Of a stretch of 64,000 bases of DNA, positions 1 to 13,100 are shown piece by piece (position 1 is the stretch's first letter; each line of letters begins with the position of its first letter). Position numbers and translations under genes: made by a program. The DNA lies in the NCBI GenBank assembly GCA_935421135.1, contig OW285191.1:8069504-8133503 (forward strand), given 5' to 3'. The notes beneath the pieces were generated by a model that saw only the letters and a program-made list of their open reading frames with translations, searched no databases and had not been told where the DNA came from. This DNA comes from Bugulina stolonifera (lineage: Eukaryota; Bryozoa; Gymnolaemata; Cheilostomatida; Bugulidae).

Positions 1-32
1 CTCTTGTACCTCATAGAAAAGTTCTTGGGGTC

Positions 33-3000
33 ATGCAGGCCAGCATGGCTTCAAGGCAACTCCTCTACTCCTGCCAAAAACTTCCCACGTCATCTGAGCT
101 TTTCTCACGGAGAGTTAGCCAACACTGGCACCTGGCAGTGCAAGCTGCAAGGGCTGGTCACGACGAGAAGCATAAGCCGGTAAGTTTTTTCTTAGCAAGT
201 ACATGTGTAAGCATTATGAAAATTTTTACTTGGAAGCTGTCTCTGTTTTAGATAGAAACTTTGACTTTGACTCATGTTCGCCTGCTACTTAAAGAACTGG
301 ATTACAGTTTTTCCGAAAGAATGGCTAATTTAAAGGTACGTGTTTTTCACACTAAGCTAATGCTTTGCAATTGTAAAAGTGTGCGAACATCTTTAGAAGA
401 GAGCTGGTCCTATCATTTCACTATTTGTTCTGATGAATGTAATAATTTTTTTGGAAGAGATTCATCACTGAATTTTTAAGGACAAAGTTCTACACCTGTG
501 AAAACAACCTATTCCGGACTGGGGTTTGAGTCTCTAATGTACCTAATCTCATATGAAAGTGCACAGAACACAAACTGTTACTGCACCGGCTCAGCGACCT
601 CTTAAAAAAAGCTTCGATGGAGAGCAGAATTTTGCACTGTGTAGAAGTGGTCATGAGTGCCGGTTGATTTTAATGAAGACTAGTAAACCTTAACAGGAAA
701 AAGTAAGACAAAATATTAAAGCCTAGTTTCTGCCAACTTAGTGACATTTAGTTTCTTCTGTCTCATAATGTGATAGAGAATATAACTCCCATTCGGACAC
801 AACATGTTAATATTATCATCATGTTTAAGAGTAGACAACCTCTATTACAATCAGCTTTGGGCTATTGTATCTTAACATACTGAACCAACTGCACACTTCC
901 TGGGAGCCATCTTGCTAGAAACAAGTCCTTGATTGCTCAGCAACAAAGTTCTAGTCTCTCACTCACAGTCTCTCAGTCACATTCTTTCAGTCACAGTCTC
1001 TCAGTCACATTCTCTCAGTCACATTCTCTCAGTCAGTCTCTCAGTCACATTCTTTCAGTCACAGTCTCTCAGTCACAGTCTCTCAGTCACAGTCTCTCAG
1101 TCACAGTCTCTCAGTCACAGTCTCTCAGTCTCAGTCAGTCTCTCAGTCACATTCTCTCAGTCACAGTCTCTCAGTCACAGTCTCTCAGTCACAGTCTCTC
1201 AGTCACAGTCTCTCAGTCACAGTCTCTCAGTCACAGTCTCTCAGTCACAGTCTCTCAGTCACAGTCTCTCAGTCACAGTCTCTCAGTCACAGTCTCTCAG
1301 TCACAGTCTCTCAGTCACAGTCTCTCAGTCTCAGTCACAGTCTCTCAGTCACAGTCTCTCAGTCACATTCTCTCAGTCAGTCTCTCAGTCACATTCTCTC
1401 AGTCACAGTCTCTCAGTCACAGTCTCTCAGTCACAGTCTCTCAGTCACAGTCTCTCAGTCACAGTCTCTCAGTCACAGTCTCTCAGTCACAGTCTCTCAG
1501 TCACAGTCTCTCAGTCACATTCTCTCAGTCACAGTCTTCTAATCATGACACAAGAGTTTGCTTTGTAGATGGTAAGTCCCACACAACATAGTTGGATATG
1601 TCCAATATGACGCTTTGTTAACACAATCTAGTCAAATAAATAATACAAAATAAATTTCATTTAATGCAGAACATATTTTACTAAATATTTTATGGCAGCC
1701 TTCCTACCTGATAATTGCAGACAGTGAAGATTAGAAAGTCCCAGTTCTACCATGGAAGAATAGCTCATGAAGAAGTCATCTCAAGATTGACCGAATGCCC
1801 AAAGTTGGAAAAGTTACATCTTGTGAGGATTGGTACTGACTGTCATACTGCCCGCAATCAGTTGAGGTAAAATTTGGGTTGTTTCCCATGTATCATAAGA
1901 TTTAGTCTAAATGTTTCCTTTTCACTGGGTTCAACAGACTAGATAGATAATATCTGCAGCAATGTCATGGAGCTCAGGCATTCTTCAGTCTAACCCTCTT
2001 CAGTAGTTACTAATTGGTAGATTCGGTACTTAACTTCAATGCCCTAATTGCGCTTATCCAACAATCACAAAATACTTGAGATCTCCTAGAATCTAGATGT
2101 TAGAATTCATTGTGTAATGTCTTTCTGTGTAGTGTTTGTATGGTCGAGGGACGACCTACTTGCACAAGTAAAGAGCCTATGAGTGGTGCTAGGCCTTCTG
2201 CATTAAATGAAAGATCGACAGTTATATTACTTGTAGTAAAGTGTTAACCAAGACGACCCATGTGGTCCCAAGTCAATGCTTATTATATATGCTTGAGAAG
2301 GAGCATGCTCAGTCCTAGTGGGTTGTTCGGGCATCAAGGTCGAAGACCTTCTCAGCTGGAACTACCTGTACTACAAGAGAAGACTCTGTATAAGTACTGT
2401 AGATGTGTCTTTATTAGGATTCAAACATCAACTGAGGCAATAACAGTATAAAACATCCGCAAGCCAAACATAATCAGAGCGCATTGGGTAAAATTTCATC
2501 CGGGTTTCTTTCATAAGCTTGAAGCAATAGGTTGTCATGTATTTGTTTTGCAGGATAAGCGAGTGCCCACTGAAGGAACTGGTACTTGATAGAGTTGAGT
2601 TTATAGATCATGAAGTACTCTTCTACTTACTCAACGCATGTCATAGAACGTAAGTAAATTTATTTACTGAAAGTAAGTTAGATTCTACAAGTAAATAAAT
2701 TACGATGGGTTTGCAGTGTGGACATACATGTATGTTTAGAGTGCAGTTTATATTGTGATAACCTTATTACTTGAAAAGAATTTCAGGCAAGATGCATTGA
2801 AAGTTTGGTATGGATTATTTTCTACCTTGATAAAAAATATCTTGGTTAGAACTCTGTATAAATTTAAATACACCTGAAAAGCTGGTATAGGAAGCTAAAA
2901 GATAGGAAGGACTCAGGGTGAACATTACGTACTGGAAGTCCCATAGCACTTTTTATATACATTGTAGTTTGTGTTTTAAAATTGCGCTAGTCATAGTGTG

Positions 3001-6000
3001 CTCTTTTCCCCTCTCTCTTAGGCTCAGCCAAGTCTCCCGTTTTCTCGATTCAGGACCTTCTTTTCTTGGGATACTCTCTCCTCTGCTCCTATGAAATGCT
3101 CAATCACAGGTGAACTCTTGACCTTCTTAGGAGCCATCTTTTTACCCCAATCTGGAGATTCTCTGACTGCTCCATTTCATATCCTGCCATGCCAGGCTTG
3201 CCAGGATCCTCAAACTCTCTTCACCCACACCAGCGCCCCACATCAAGATCTAAGATCTCTACATTCCTGCCGCCCCTGTCAATGTCACATTTCTGTCACT
3301 CTTCAGGATCTTGTCTGGTAGCGCCTCTGACATGGAAATCACATTCCTCAACTTCCTACCTATCATCAACTCACCAGGTTTACATGAGCTCTTCAACAGT
3401 GTAGAAAGTTAAATGAGTCAGTAGCCTATCCTCCTCTTCCCCACCTAGCCTTCACCATCTCTACTGGTTTTTCTACCTTTTCATTGCTTTAATAATAGTT
3501 TGCACCACTAGTCGAGAACTCTGAGATTAAATCTTCCCATTGTCCTTGATGTGTACATGTATTATGGCCCATTATTCATCCACATTGTTTTTGGTGCGTC
3601 GAACCCAACTATCAGTGGCCTAAGTCCATCAAACAGGTGCTCTTCTACCTGGTTATTGTAGAATGTCACATTTTATATTTTGCAAAATGATTTTTTACCT
3701 CTCGAGTCTCTCTCTCTTTCTCTCCCACTCTCATGAACCTCATGGCCCTGTTGCATGCAGTCCAGATGCAGCCCTTGTAACTCTATCCCATGACACTAGT
3801 TTTATTTACTGGGTTTCCATGGCTCAAACTCAGTGCAGTTTAATCTCAGCTCTAGCCATTGGATGACTCAGCTCATTTAGCAAGCTCAATCAGTGCGTGC
3901 AATGATTAGTGGGAGCTACCAATAGTTCGTAGGATCACTTAGTACACCGCTGCTAACCACAGCTATAATTAGTGCTGAGCTATAAGCTAGTTCGAACAAT
4001 GGAAACGTAGTATAATATGTGTCTGTTGTCAGCTATAATTAGTGGTACTGTGCTCCAGTTTGTAAAGATGAGCCAGCCTCGGCTACCCTTCCCCTCCGCA
4101 TATCCCTGGCTTAAATCCCGTTTATTAGGTGAGAGATTAGCGCCATGTAGAGCCCAGTAAAAACCAATCAAAATGACCAAAAGAAAGGTTTGACCAATGT
4201 AGTCCTTTGTTACTGGGCCCAATATGGCTTGTTGTTTACTTCCGGTGACATAACTCTCCCAACAAACGGCTCTGCCATGAAAGCCCCAGTTTATCCATGT
4301 CTTTATTAGTCTGCACAGGCTCCAACTTTCTCGCTGTATAATATACACGTACGTGTACATGTAGCCTGGAGACTCTGTACATACCGAAATATCTATGTGA
4401 TGACTCATTGATGGCGATGCTGCAAGCAGCTGGAGCTGAATTCCCTTCTCTTAAGCATCTGGTCTTGGGATATGAGGAAAAAGAGTTTAATTACGGTAAG
4501 TGACTGGTAGACATTGAGTCTGGTATGTGTGTGTATAAGCAATACCATGGTAGCCTTTGAATATCCGAGCCATGGTATAGTATGTTTAGCGGTTGGCATT
4601 CCAGGACAGTGGCCATATTACAATGGCTGCTATAACCACTAACCATGAAATATTACTAAAAAACCGCCACAGTTACCCTTCTTTTTATGAAGACACACTA
4701 TATACACACTACTAGGTAGTGGGTTGGCTAGGTGTGAGGTCAACTCCTAAACCTACATGCAGATAGACTAGCATGAGTCAAACGTACAGTTATGGTAGAA
4801 GGTTGGGCTGTATGGCTGTGCTTGGAAAGACACAAAGCCAGGGATGAGTACATGATACCTTGCTGTAAGCAGTGAACAGTGCAAGACTGTAGAAGTTCAG
4901 TGCAGTAAGATAACCCACAGAATAAAACAGTTGCAGGACAGAATTGAGCTACTTACATACTATATCTGATTCTCAGGCTAAAGTCCACACAAGTACAGTT
5001 TACCAGCAAAATTTCAATACTTGTATCAACTATTTGAAACCACTTCCAGTCAAACTGGCCATGTTTTAGCTCAATGCAGATGAGGAGGAGAGGATAATAT
5101 GTAGTTGTCTACACTTTCACAGATAGTTATAGTGGGCCCATGACAGTCAGCCAAGTTGTTGTGACTTATTGCTAATAGTTAGGCCTTTTACACTTTGTAG
5201 ATAGCTAATGGATTTTATCCTTCTATGTACATGTATACATACATATAAACATACATCATAATGTGTTAGCCCTGCGCAAGCCAGTAAAAATGTTTCTATG
5301 GACAACAGTTGTCCATACTATATGAACTGCATGAAGGACACGCTTAAAAGCTAAATCTCTGGTAGAGGTAGCAGTGACTATGCCCGGCATGCAAGACCCA
5401 TACCTAATGTGCTGGGAACAGAGTTATCATTATCTAAATTATACGTATATTATTATTATATCCATAATTGTACCGTTAGATTACATGTAATTATCTCTGA
5501 TAACCATGTGAGTAATGCTGCTACGTGGCAGACATGTGCCAAGCAGACAAATACTCAAGTCAAGAGTCAAGTAAGAGTATACATTCCCAATTGATAAAAA
5601 GTAATTTAGAGTAAACTCATCGGATGAAGCAAGTCAAAAGTAGAGTAAGAGTAAATAAACAGCCATTTAGAAAAGTAAAGTAGGAGTCAAGCAACTAGTG
5701 CCAAAATGCTAGAGTCAGAGTAGAGTCAAAAGTATAGCGGTATGTCAAAGAGAATACCAATGGGAATTTTGTAGAACACAAATTTCTGGTGTATACAAGT
5801 GTGACAACACACAATAGGTAATACTTAGTGTTAGATCTGATTTTCTGTCAGTTAAAGTAGTTCTGAGGAACAAAGGCTATTTCAAATTTGCACTTATTAT
5901 AATGGTAGGTCTGTTTATCTATATAAGCCTCTCAGCTTCACTATGGTGGACAAGACTTATTACATAATTACACCAAACCAATGGAATTACCATTGATAGC

Positions 6001-7617
6001 TGAGAGATTAGAGTCAAGCATCATGCTTTGTAGGAGAGTAGAAGTAAAGGTCAATTCCCAGCTTTCACACAATACAAAAGCACAAGTCAATTAAAAGTAA
6101 TGAAAAGCTGTTGCTCGAGTTAACTTGAGTCGAGTAAAATGACTAGAGTGCCCATGTCTGCTACGTGGTTTGTTTGATGAGTGAAATATAATATATTCAG
6201 TTTGCTCAAATCAGTGAAGGTGGAAGTAAGCAGTTGATACCACACTTAACATGTATCTTTAGCCTGCCATGACTTGATCATGTTTTAAAATGTACTTTTA
6301 TTTCAGGTAATCCCCAGCTTTGTACGCTCACTGACGTTGGCATGAACATGGCATCGATCATCTTCTGCAGCCCTCACATAGAAAGTGTGGAGATCCGTGA
6401 TTGCCCTTTTGTCAATGACTCAACACCAGGTATTAGATACAGTATAATTTATATAACCAAGGTACTATACAAATTAACAAACTATTAGAGTTATGGTCAC
6501 TACTACACTGCATATTATATTTGCTTCTTCACAATCTCATAATATAGCAAATATATTTGAGAATTTCCAAGATTGACCAAAACCAATCAAAAAGCTGAAT
6601 AGCTTGCTGGATAGTGTTTAGCTAGAACTATTCAAAATAGGTCTGCCCAGTGCGAGGGCAGATGATGTCATCTGCCACAAATTGTTATAAGTCACATGGA
6701 AAGGTTTTTATTTAATAATTTTTCTATTAATGAAGAGTTTATAAACTTTTTCTACACTTTTGATAGCATGATACTTAGCCACATCTATTCGCTTGTTTTT
6801 TTTATTTCAAACATCAAAAAAGTGCAGTTAGCAAGAAAACTTCTCATTTATTTGAGGGCATGCAACAATGAGAAGACAACTTCTTTATATTTTCTAGAAA
6901 ACTTCCATGAGTGAATAAAGGTAGTAGGTAGCCAATTTTCCAGTACTTTTCTAAAATACACGTAGCATGATTGTGGTAAAACAATATTAGCACTGAAAGA
7001 GAAATTGAAAACCAAGTTTAGCATAAGTGGTTTCCAATCATATTTCTCCGCTCATACAAGAGAGGACAACTCAGAAAGTAGCCCTAGCCTTTGGAGTTAT
7101 GTTCACTTTAACAAAAGAAGTTGTCTTCTCCTAATTTTGTAAGTTGTCTGCTCTCACTTCCAACCACTACAAATACATGTAATGGACATCTCTTGGCACA
7201 TATTTACATGTAGCAACAAAATTACTGGCAATTTCTGCAAATGGAGTCACCAACATCTTTCCACAACATGTAGGGCCTTATATCTCTAGAGCTCCAATCT
7301 ACTAAACTGTATAGGAAGGAAATTCAGCATTTGATTTGTGTGTCTAAAAAAGCTAGGCTCTGCGGGAGGTAGTGCACAAGTAATCACAGTACAACGATAA
7401 CAACTAACACTTTTTCTTACCCGCAGGAGAAGAAGAAACAATTTGGAGTAAAGCTCGAACACTGAATTGCTCTAAATCTATCACCTTTGCAATGAACCGC
7501 TGCCACATACCAGACGAACTATTATTATGTGAGTCAATTCCAGTTCACTACTCTGACGAAGAATACGACTGGAAACAACGTCAAGCAGATATAGCCGCCT
7601 TAGACTCTCAGTCTTAG
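33..7617 (+). CDS. Leucine-rich-repeat protein, F-box/LRR-like, 5' end possibly incomplete
   Basis: Seven exons can be joined in phase: 33-179, 252-335, 1721-1866, 2554-2649, 4365-4495, 6307-6429 and 7427-7617 (TAG stop), giving 305 residues from the first ATG. The frame stays open upstream of 33 to the window edge, so an earlier exon is likely. The N-terminal exon contains LPTSSELFSRRVSQHWHLAV, which resembles the end of an F-box (RV..xWH.LA); this is suggestive only. The rest has irregular leucine-rich repeats with LxxLxL spacing, such as CPLKELVLDRVEF, LETLYIPKYL, FPSLKHLVLG and IESVEIRDCPF. Proteins of this layout usually present substrates to SCF ubiquitin ligases; that role is inferred from family resemblance. 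The C-terminus is acidic. Introns range from 72 bp to about 1.9 kb, and several hold repeats. Confidence 0.72.
953..1535. repeat. 14-bp tandem satellite in an intron
   Basis: About 580 bp of near-perfect copies of a 14-bp unit (TCTCTCAGTCACAG), with a few shorter or TT-containing variants. It lies inside the second intron of the leucine-rich-repeat gene. It stays open in two frames on the plus strand, giving Ser/Gln/Val/Leu-rich repeats, but this is a by-product of the unit having no stop codon. Confidence 0.95.
2128..2470 (-). mobile_element. Truncated solo LTR, inverse orientation, same family as 37329-37991
   Basis: Read on the minus strand, this segment aligns in order with the downstream half of the LTR at 37329-37991. 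Shared blocks include the AATAAAGACACATCTA polyadenylation block, a run ending in GGGTCGTC, CGATCTTTCAT followed by TAATGC, and the terminal ACTACA/ATTACA end. Even more similar blocks occur in the relic at 8885-9478. The U3 half is missing. It lies in an intron of the leucine-rich-repeat gene, so it is an old insertion tolerated by splicing. Confidence 0.75.
3011..3415 (-). pseudogene. Degenerate coding-like relic in an intron
   Basis: This segment is richer in GC than its surroundings. On the minus strand it reads as protein-like stretches (for example MSEALPDKILKSDRNVTLTG and GEESLRILASLAWQDMKWS) broken by in-frame stops and a frame change. I do not recognise a family. It may be a decayed mobile-element gene or retrocopy within the fourth intron of the leucine-rich-repeat gene. 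Chance composition is a real alternative. Confidence 0.25.
5529..6160. mobile_element. Non-autonomous hAT-type element with 8-bp target duplication
   Basis: The 632-bp insert starts CAGACATGTGCCAAG and ends with the reverse complement of CAGACATGGGCACTC. It is flanked on both sides by the identical octamer CTACGTGG (5521-5528 and 6161-6168). An 8-bp duplication and CAG...CTG ends are typical of hAT transposons. The interior is made of degenerate AAGTCAAGT/GAGTAAGAG motifs and has no ORF for a transposase, so it would need enzyme in trans. It lies in an intron of the leucine-rich-repeat gene. Confidence 0.88.
6869..7130. repeat. Short inverted repeat pair (GAGAAGACAACTTC)
   Basis: The 14-mer GAGAAGACAACTTC at 6869 and its exact reverse complement at 7117 bracket about 230 bp of intron. 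A related GAGAGGACAACTC copy lies at 7070. Similar motifs recur across the window, so this may be a small MITE or a dispersed repeat end. Confidence 0.5.
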
Positions 7618-7874
7618 AACAAACTTGCCACTGCACATTTCAACAAGTGAATATAATATGTAGTAAATATGTTATTATGTTATATTTGAGATAAATATTA
7701 GTAGCCTAACGGTTTGATGTAAGTGTATACTTCACATTTGCAACAAGTGTTTACATGTATATTATTTTTATCCACTACATAAATGTTGGTTGTTGTTGTC
7801 ATCAGTTAATCGTTTGGTAAGGGATATCCTCATGAAACAAGAAATACATTGCTAGATTAACAATATCTGCAGTG

Positions 7875-7973
7875 CAAATTAATGTAGGTCTGCTAAATTA
7901 TGGGGGTCAAATTAATGTAGGTCTGCTAAATTATGGGGGTCAAATTAATGTAGGTCTGCTAAATTATGGGGGT
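7875..7973. repeat. 33-bp minisatellite, three perfect copies
   Basis: Three head-to-tail identical copies of a 33-bp unit beginning CAAATTAATGTAGG and ending ATGGGGGT, just downstream of the leucine-rich-repeat gene. Perfect identity suggests recent amplification. Confidence 0.95.
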
Positions 7974-8884
7974 CAAAAAGTCGAACTCTGAATCACAGAA
8001 GTGGCATGAAGGTAACATTACAAACCATGGTACATCTGCAGTTTACTTTTACACTTAACTGGTAAATACGGTCTTGGTAAATACGGTCTCAGTAAACTTA
8101 CAAATTTCAGTGGAACTTCTAGTGTCTGTATCATAGACTGGATCTTTATTACACAATGTACACATGTACAGTGTATGTAGAACCGTGAGGTCTGTGTGCA
8201 CTCGTTATTATGCAGGTTTTTGATCTTTCTTCACATGCACTGAATGAGAGAAAAGACTGCTTAGTACTGTTATATGTTTGTTATTATAATGAACCTTATG
8301 TCTTGTTCTTGTGTATTCATGTCCTCATAGGTGTGAACTTTCTCTAGTTACTCTGGCTGTTTATTTCATGTGACGGTCACTTTACGGAAGAACCTAGGCT
8401 GAGAAAGAGAAAGTCTTGGGCTACTAAGCACTACAAATTCTGTATCAATATACATGTAATGCATTTACTTTATTGAAGGCTAAAAAGCAACTGACTTACA
8501 TGGAGCATACAAAATGACGCATACATGATTTATCTCTGTTAAAAATGTCGTCACATTCTATGAAGGACTTGATACAACCATAACAAAATCTGTACGAAAA
8601 TAATTTACAAACCACTAATTAGCATGAAAATAAAACTTGGTGTTTTTTAGTTTATAAAGTTCACTTTTATCAGATGGATCATTTGCCACTGTTTAAATAC
8701 AATTTCCATTCAAATAATACCAGGGTCAAGGGTTCCTGGTTTAAATTTTGAGCAGGCTTTGACTTTTACAGAAGTTGGGATTAGCTGCAGTTTAAATAAG
8801 TTTCCCTGCCACACTGTAGTGGCCAGACTTCAACTATAAACATAGCCGTCTCTTGCTACCTACATTGCCTCACCACACAATAAT

Positions 8885-9478
8885 TGTTATGGACATTACA
8901 CTCTTGTTTATATATGGTGACTATCTTGTGCATAACCATACCTTATATTTACCATGCTAAGTATAAATGCACTTATTGTACCTATGTAACTGAGGCCAAC
9001 GTCTGAGAATTTGATGTAAATAATGTTGCACATGTATGTATGTTTTAGGCATATTTTGTTTGGGGCCTCGGTCTTCCAGCCTCCATTTTACTGTGAAATT
9101 TCCGGATGGTGCTATGTCATCCTTTTGCAGGAACTTTTTCCCGAATGTTTTATACTGTTATTGTCTCAGTTGATGCTTGGATCTCAAGAAAGACACATCT
9201 ATACTACTTATACAGAGTCTTCTCTCATAGCCATCATCAGTTCCAGCTGATAAGTTTGTATTATGCCCGAACAACCCACTAGGACTGAACATACTCTATC
9301 TTAAGTATAGCACGTAAGTATTGACTCGGGACCACATGGGTTGTTTTGGTTAACTAAATAACTACAAATTCTGTCAATCTTTCATGTAATGCAGAAGGCC
9401 TAGCTAGTACCACTATTATAGACTCTTCCCTTTCTGCACTAGTGGGTCGTCCTCAACCTTAAGCAGAAAAACATTACA
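8885..9478 (+). mobile_element. Diverged solo LTR, related to 37329-37991
   Basis: Starts TGTTATGG and ends CATTACA, close to the TGTGATGG...CCATTACA ends of the intact LTR. Shared blocks appear in the same order: TTATTGTCTCAGT, AAAGACACATCTATACT, a TACAGAG block, TCTTTCATGTAATGC and GGTCGTCC. No matching internal region adjoins it, and no clear target duplication survives, so this is an old solo LTR of a related subfamily. It is even closer to the inverted fragment at 2128-2470. Confidence 0.75.
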
Positions 9479-10108
9479 ATGCTCCCTGTCATATCTCATG
9501 AAAACGTTATCAATTTTACGAATGTTTGACTTTGACCCAAAGCAATAAATTGATAAAGTGGTGATAACAAAGATTTTGATTTATTTCATTTCCCTGTCAT
9601 GAGAAGATAAAATTGAAATGTTACAAGTATAATATAATTATACTATTATAGGAAAGGACCTCTCACCACATGTACTACAGTACTTTGAAGAAGCAAACAA
9701 AATATTTATTTAATTGGTATCATCCAATAGATCATGGTGTAACACATAGAACTAAGTATAAAGTAAAAATGTGTTATTTATGCACAGGCAGAACAAGGAT
9801 ATTGTTTACTTCCTGGCTGGGGTATTATAATTAGTGAAAAAATATTTTTCCATTGTTGGAAATTGAATTTAAATTGGATGACTACATGCATTAGGTAACT
9901 TTAATCCCAACAATGGCTAATGCTCTATTGTTTCTATGGACGTTATGTTGTTAGTAACTAGAATACATTGCTACTGTTGAATCACTTACATGTCAGTGTT
10001 TCTCATGTTTACATGTTTTATTGCTGTCAGATTTGTGAAAAATACTAAATATTCTCTACTCAAGTGACCTTCTGTAGTTTTAACAAGGTTTCCAGCTGCT
10101 GCCTGACA

Positions 10109-13100
10109 ATGTTCAGAGTAAGTGATTGAAGTAATACTACCTTTCTATTTAGTTTTGTTTTGTAGCAAAGATAATTCTGTACTTCAACCATATATGTGCA
10201 ATGCCATCCACGATACAAGTTTAGTATTTCATGGATTTGTGTACTAAATACTAAATTAATATAACTTAGTTTAGAGCGATCTATCTCCCTTGCAAGTACG
10301 AGTATGTATAATGCAAGCCGTTAAATTATTGCAACCGCACTATTAAGAGTCCTTAGTTGGTGCACTGTAGGTAAATCCCACCTTAGACCATTTTGTTCTA
10401 GACGATGTCAAAGTGTATAGTTTAGATATAAACATGCTGCACACGTATAGGTGGGGTTGACATTGCTGCAACGTGAAAATCTAATACATGTCGTTCAACA
10501 GTTGATTACTAAATACCTGGTTTGGAATATTCACAGGTTTACATATGAATAGCATGATTTGTTATGATAGAGAATGGTTAGAATTTTTATTACGCATGTA
10601 GTTCAGTTCCCAACACACCCCCTTGATAGAGAATATGTTAGATTGTTGTATGGTTTTATAGACGAGACGGAACTCGCATCAAATGAATGCTAGAAGAACG
10701 TCGCGAAAACCAAAGGCAGAAATGATACGGAGATACATGCGTATGATGCTGTAAGTACTAGTTATAAAATAAATCCCTAGTAGCAATTTCCACATTGTAT
10801 AATATCATGGTAATTTTCTTCTAGTTCTAACAGGAATATCAATTAGTAACGCCAAAAAGTAACATTTTTCTAACCAGAATCTGTTCTACTCCACCACAGT
10901 GTTCTACTGTGTGATTATCACCGTGTGGTGCCATTCCTATATCTAATAACTTCCAATGGCTACGTACACATGCATGTAACTGCATCAATTAAAGTTATTC
11001 CTGGGTGTAATAGAATAATTCATGACAACAAGAGTCTAATCACAGTCAGTATATCTATACCATGCAATGAGTTAGTACAATGTACTATGTTATTGCTCTA
11101 GGGCCAGAGAGGATGAAGTTCCCCAGATTGGAGACCTTAGTTCTGGAGATGAAACAGCTCCAATAGCTCCAATCTACACCAATGGGATGTTTGATCAGCT
11201 AGTGCCTTCTGTGTTCTCTACCATATCGGCAGTAGATAGACCTTCTACCAACGAGGTACCTAATGAACCTATGGCTTCTGTACCTGCTACCATAGCTCCG
11301 GTAGGTAAACCCACCTCCACCAACTTAGCTGATGGACAAGAGTCTGCTGTGTCATCAACCATGGCAGCAGTGGACACACCCACCTCTAGCAAGGCAGTTG
11401 ATAGAGAAGTACCTTCTATGTCCTCCGCCATTGCTGCAGTAGTTAGGCCAACCACCAGCGCAGCAGTTGACGAACATGAGCCTTCTGCATCATCCATCAT
11501 AAATCCAGCTGATAAAGCCACCACCAGCAAGGCAGTTAATGAACCTCCTCCAGCACCAGTCAGAGTAGCAGTTGTTAGACCCACCAGAAACAAGGTGGCA
11601 GGGTTGCAAATACTTCCTGACAGACCCGCATTCCGATGTGCCAGAGTTAGGTCACAACCTATGGTACCTAACCGACCAGATAGAGGTAAATAGCTGGACA
11701 TTTTACTTTAATGAAACTTTTAGTTTTCATTATTAAATGCAATTATGGATGGTCTGTATTCATTGAGTACTCTCTTGCATCACATTTACCCCTGCACTCC
11801 CCTAGCTTTACTCTCTCCTCTCTGTGCTGTCACTCTATATTGTATTTCAAATTCCACCTTCACCTGAACACTTCCTGTTATAAACAATATAAACATAGTA
11901 TGTCGGTAGAAAGATGTAACTAATACATACACTTTCTAATGAGCAGATTATGTACCAGTAGCCGTTGTCAAACCATTCGGCTTTACTCATTCTCCATCTG
12001 GATCCACTCCTGTCCTTGCTGACTCAGATGGCACCATCGACTCATCTAAAACAAATTCCGTTCCTAATCTAATTCCATCGTCTCACTGTAAACTATTCAA
12101 AACAGCGCGGTCTCCAGCTACATATCATGTATGTTATATAACTTCTCTTTCTATAAATATTCTATATACAGTCTTTTCTACCAATTCCGTTTCAGTGTAA
12201 ATGACATTTTGTTGGTTTATTTCTCACTATTATATGAACTTGGTTTATAGGTCAGAGGATCCACCAAATCTCAGAAGCTTGTTCCAACACCAAAAGGGGA
12301 GATTAAGAATAAATATTTGAGGTAAGCACTCTGATGTGTGACCTCCTTCTTACAGATTAAACTAAAATAAACATATAAACAATACCAGCCAAGTGTCTCC
12401 TTATCTGAATTTGTGCAAACACGCATGTAGTTATACGTATGAACTGGTATTTTTGCAAGCAGACCAGTAACATGATGTCTATTTCATATTCATCAATTCT
12501 ATGCATCTACTGGCGTCAATAATAAGTTTAATGTCATAGGAAACAACATCAATTTCTGCTGCTATTGCTATGCTTGCTTTAATTTTAGTTTGGTCTGTCC
12601 TGGAAGAAGACAAAGACTCCGCAAAGTCATAAAAAGGTAAAATATTAGATAAATATTACTTACACTGGAAATCTTACTTTGATATAATAGTATAATCATG
12701 TCAGCACACGAACATGTAAGATTGCATAAAATAATTTACATGCAAAAAATTTCTAATAAAGGTCTAGAGGTTCAAGGAACCGAATACTGGCAGAGAACCG
12801 TGCTGAAGCAGCCGCTGATCGTGCCCATGCAGAGGCTGTGGCCCGCAGAACCAGAATGAAGAAGCCAACAACTGATAGCAATGTAAGTTGGGAATACTTG
12901 CGGATGCAGCAATGTAGGCAGCTGTTTAAACTCTTCATTATATTCACGAAAATGATGAACTACATGATCTAGAACATTTTGTGGCTAAAAACCGACAGTT
13001 TAGATAACTGTGGCTTGGCAGAGAGGAACTAAAACAAATTTTTTAATTTTAAATTTGCTAGTTTTAAAATATAGTAGCCTATGTACTGAATTATTGCCCT

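Larger units (their letters stand above)
7618..10108. other. Intergenic region with minisatellite and solo LTR
   Basis: After the TAG stop of the leucine-rich-repeat gene I see no further coding exon until 10109. The stretch contains the 33-bp minisatellite at 7875 and the LTR relic at 8885. The rest is AT-rich without recognisable structure. Confidence 0.6.

Noticed and set aside
929..1591. Open frames of over 200 codons in the 14-bp satellite
   Set aside because: Simple-repeat translation inside an intron; no coding signal outside the repeat.
3980..4408. 142-codon minus-strand frame overlapping exon 5 of the leucine-rich-repeat gene
   Set aside because: It overlaps a well-supported plus-strand exon in antisense and resembles no family.
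11195..11701. 168-codon minus-strand frame opposite exon 3 of the unknown gene
   Set aside because: Antisense shadow of a GC-balanced repeat exon; the plus-strand frame links to nine other exons in phase.
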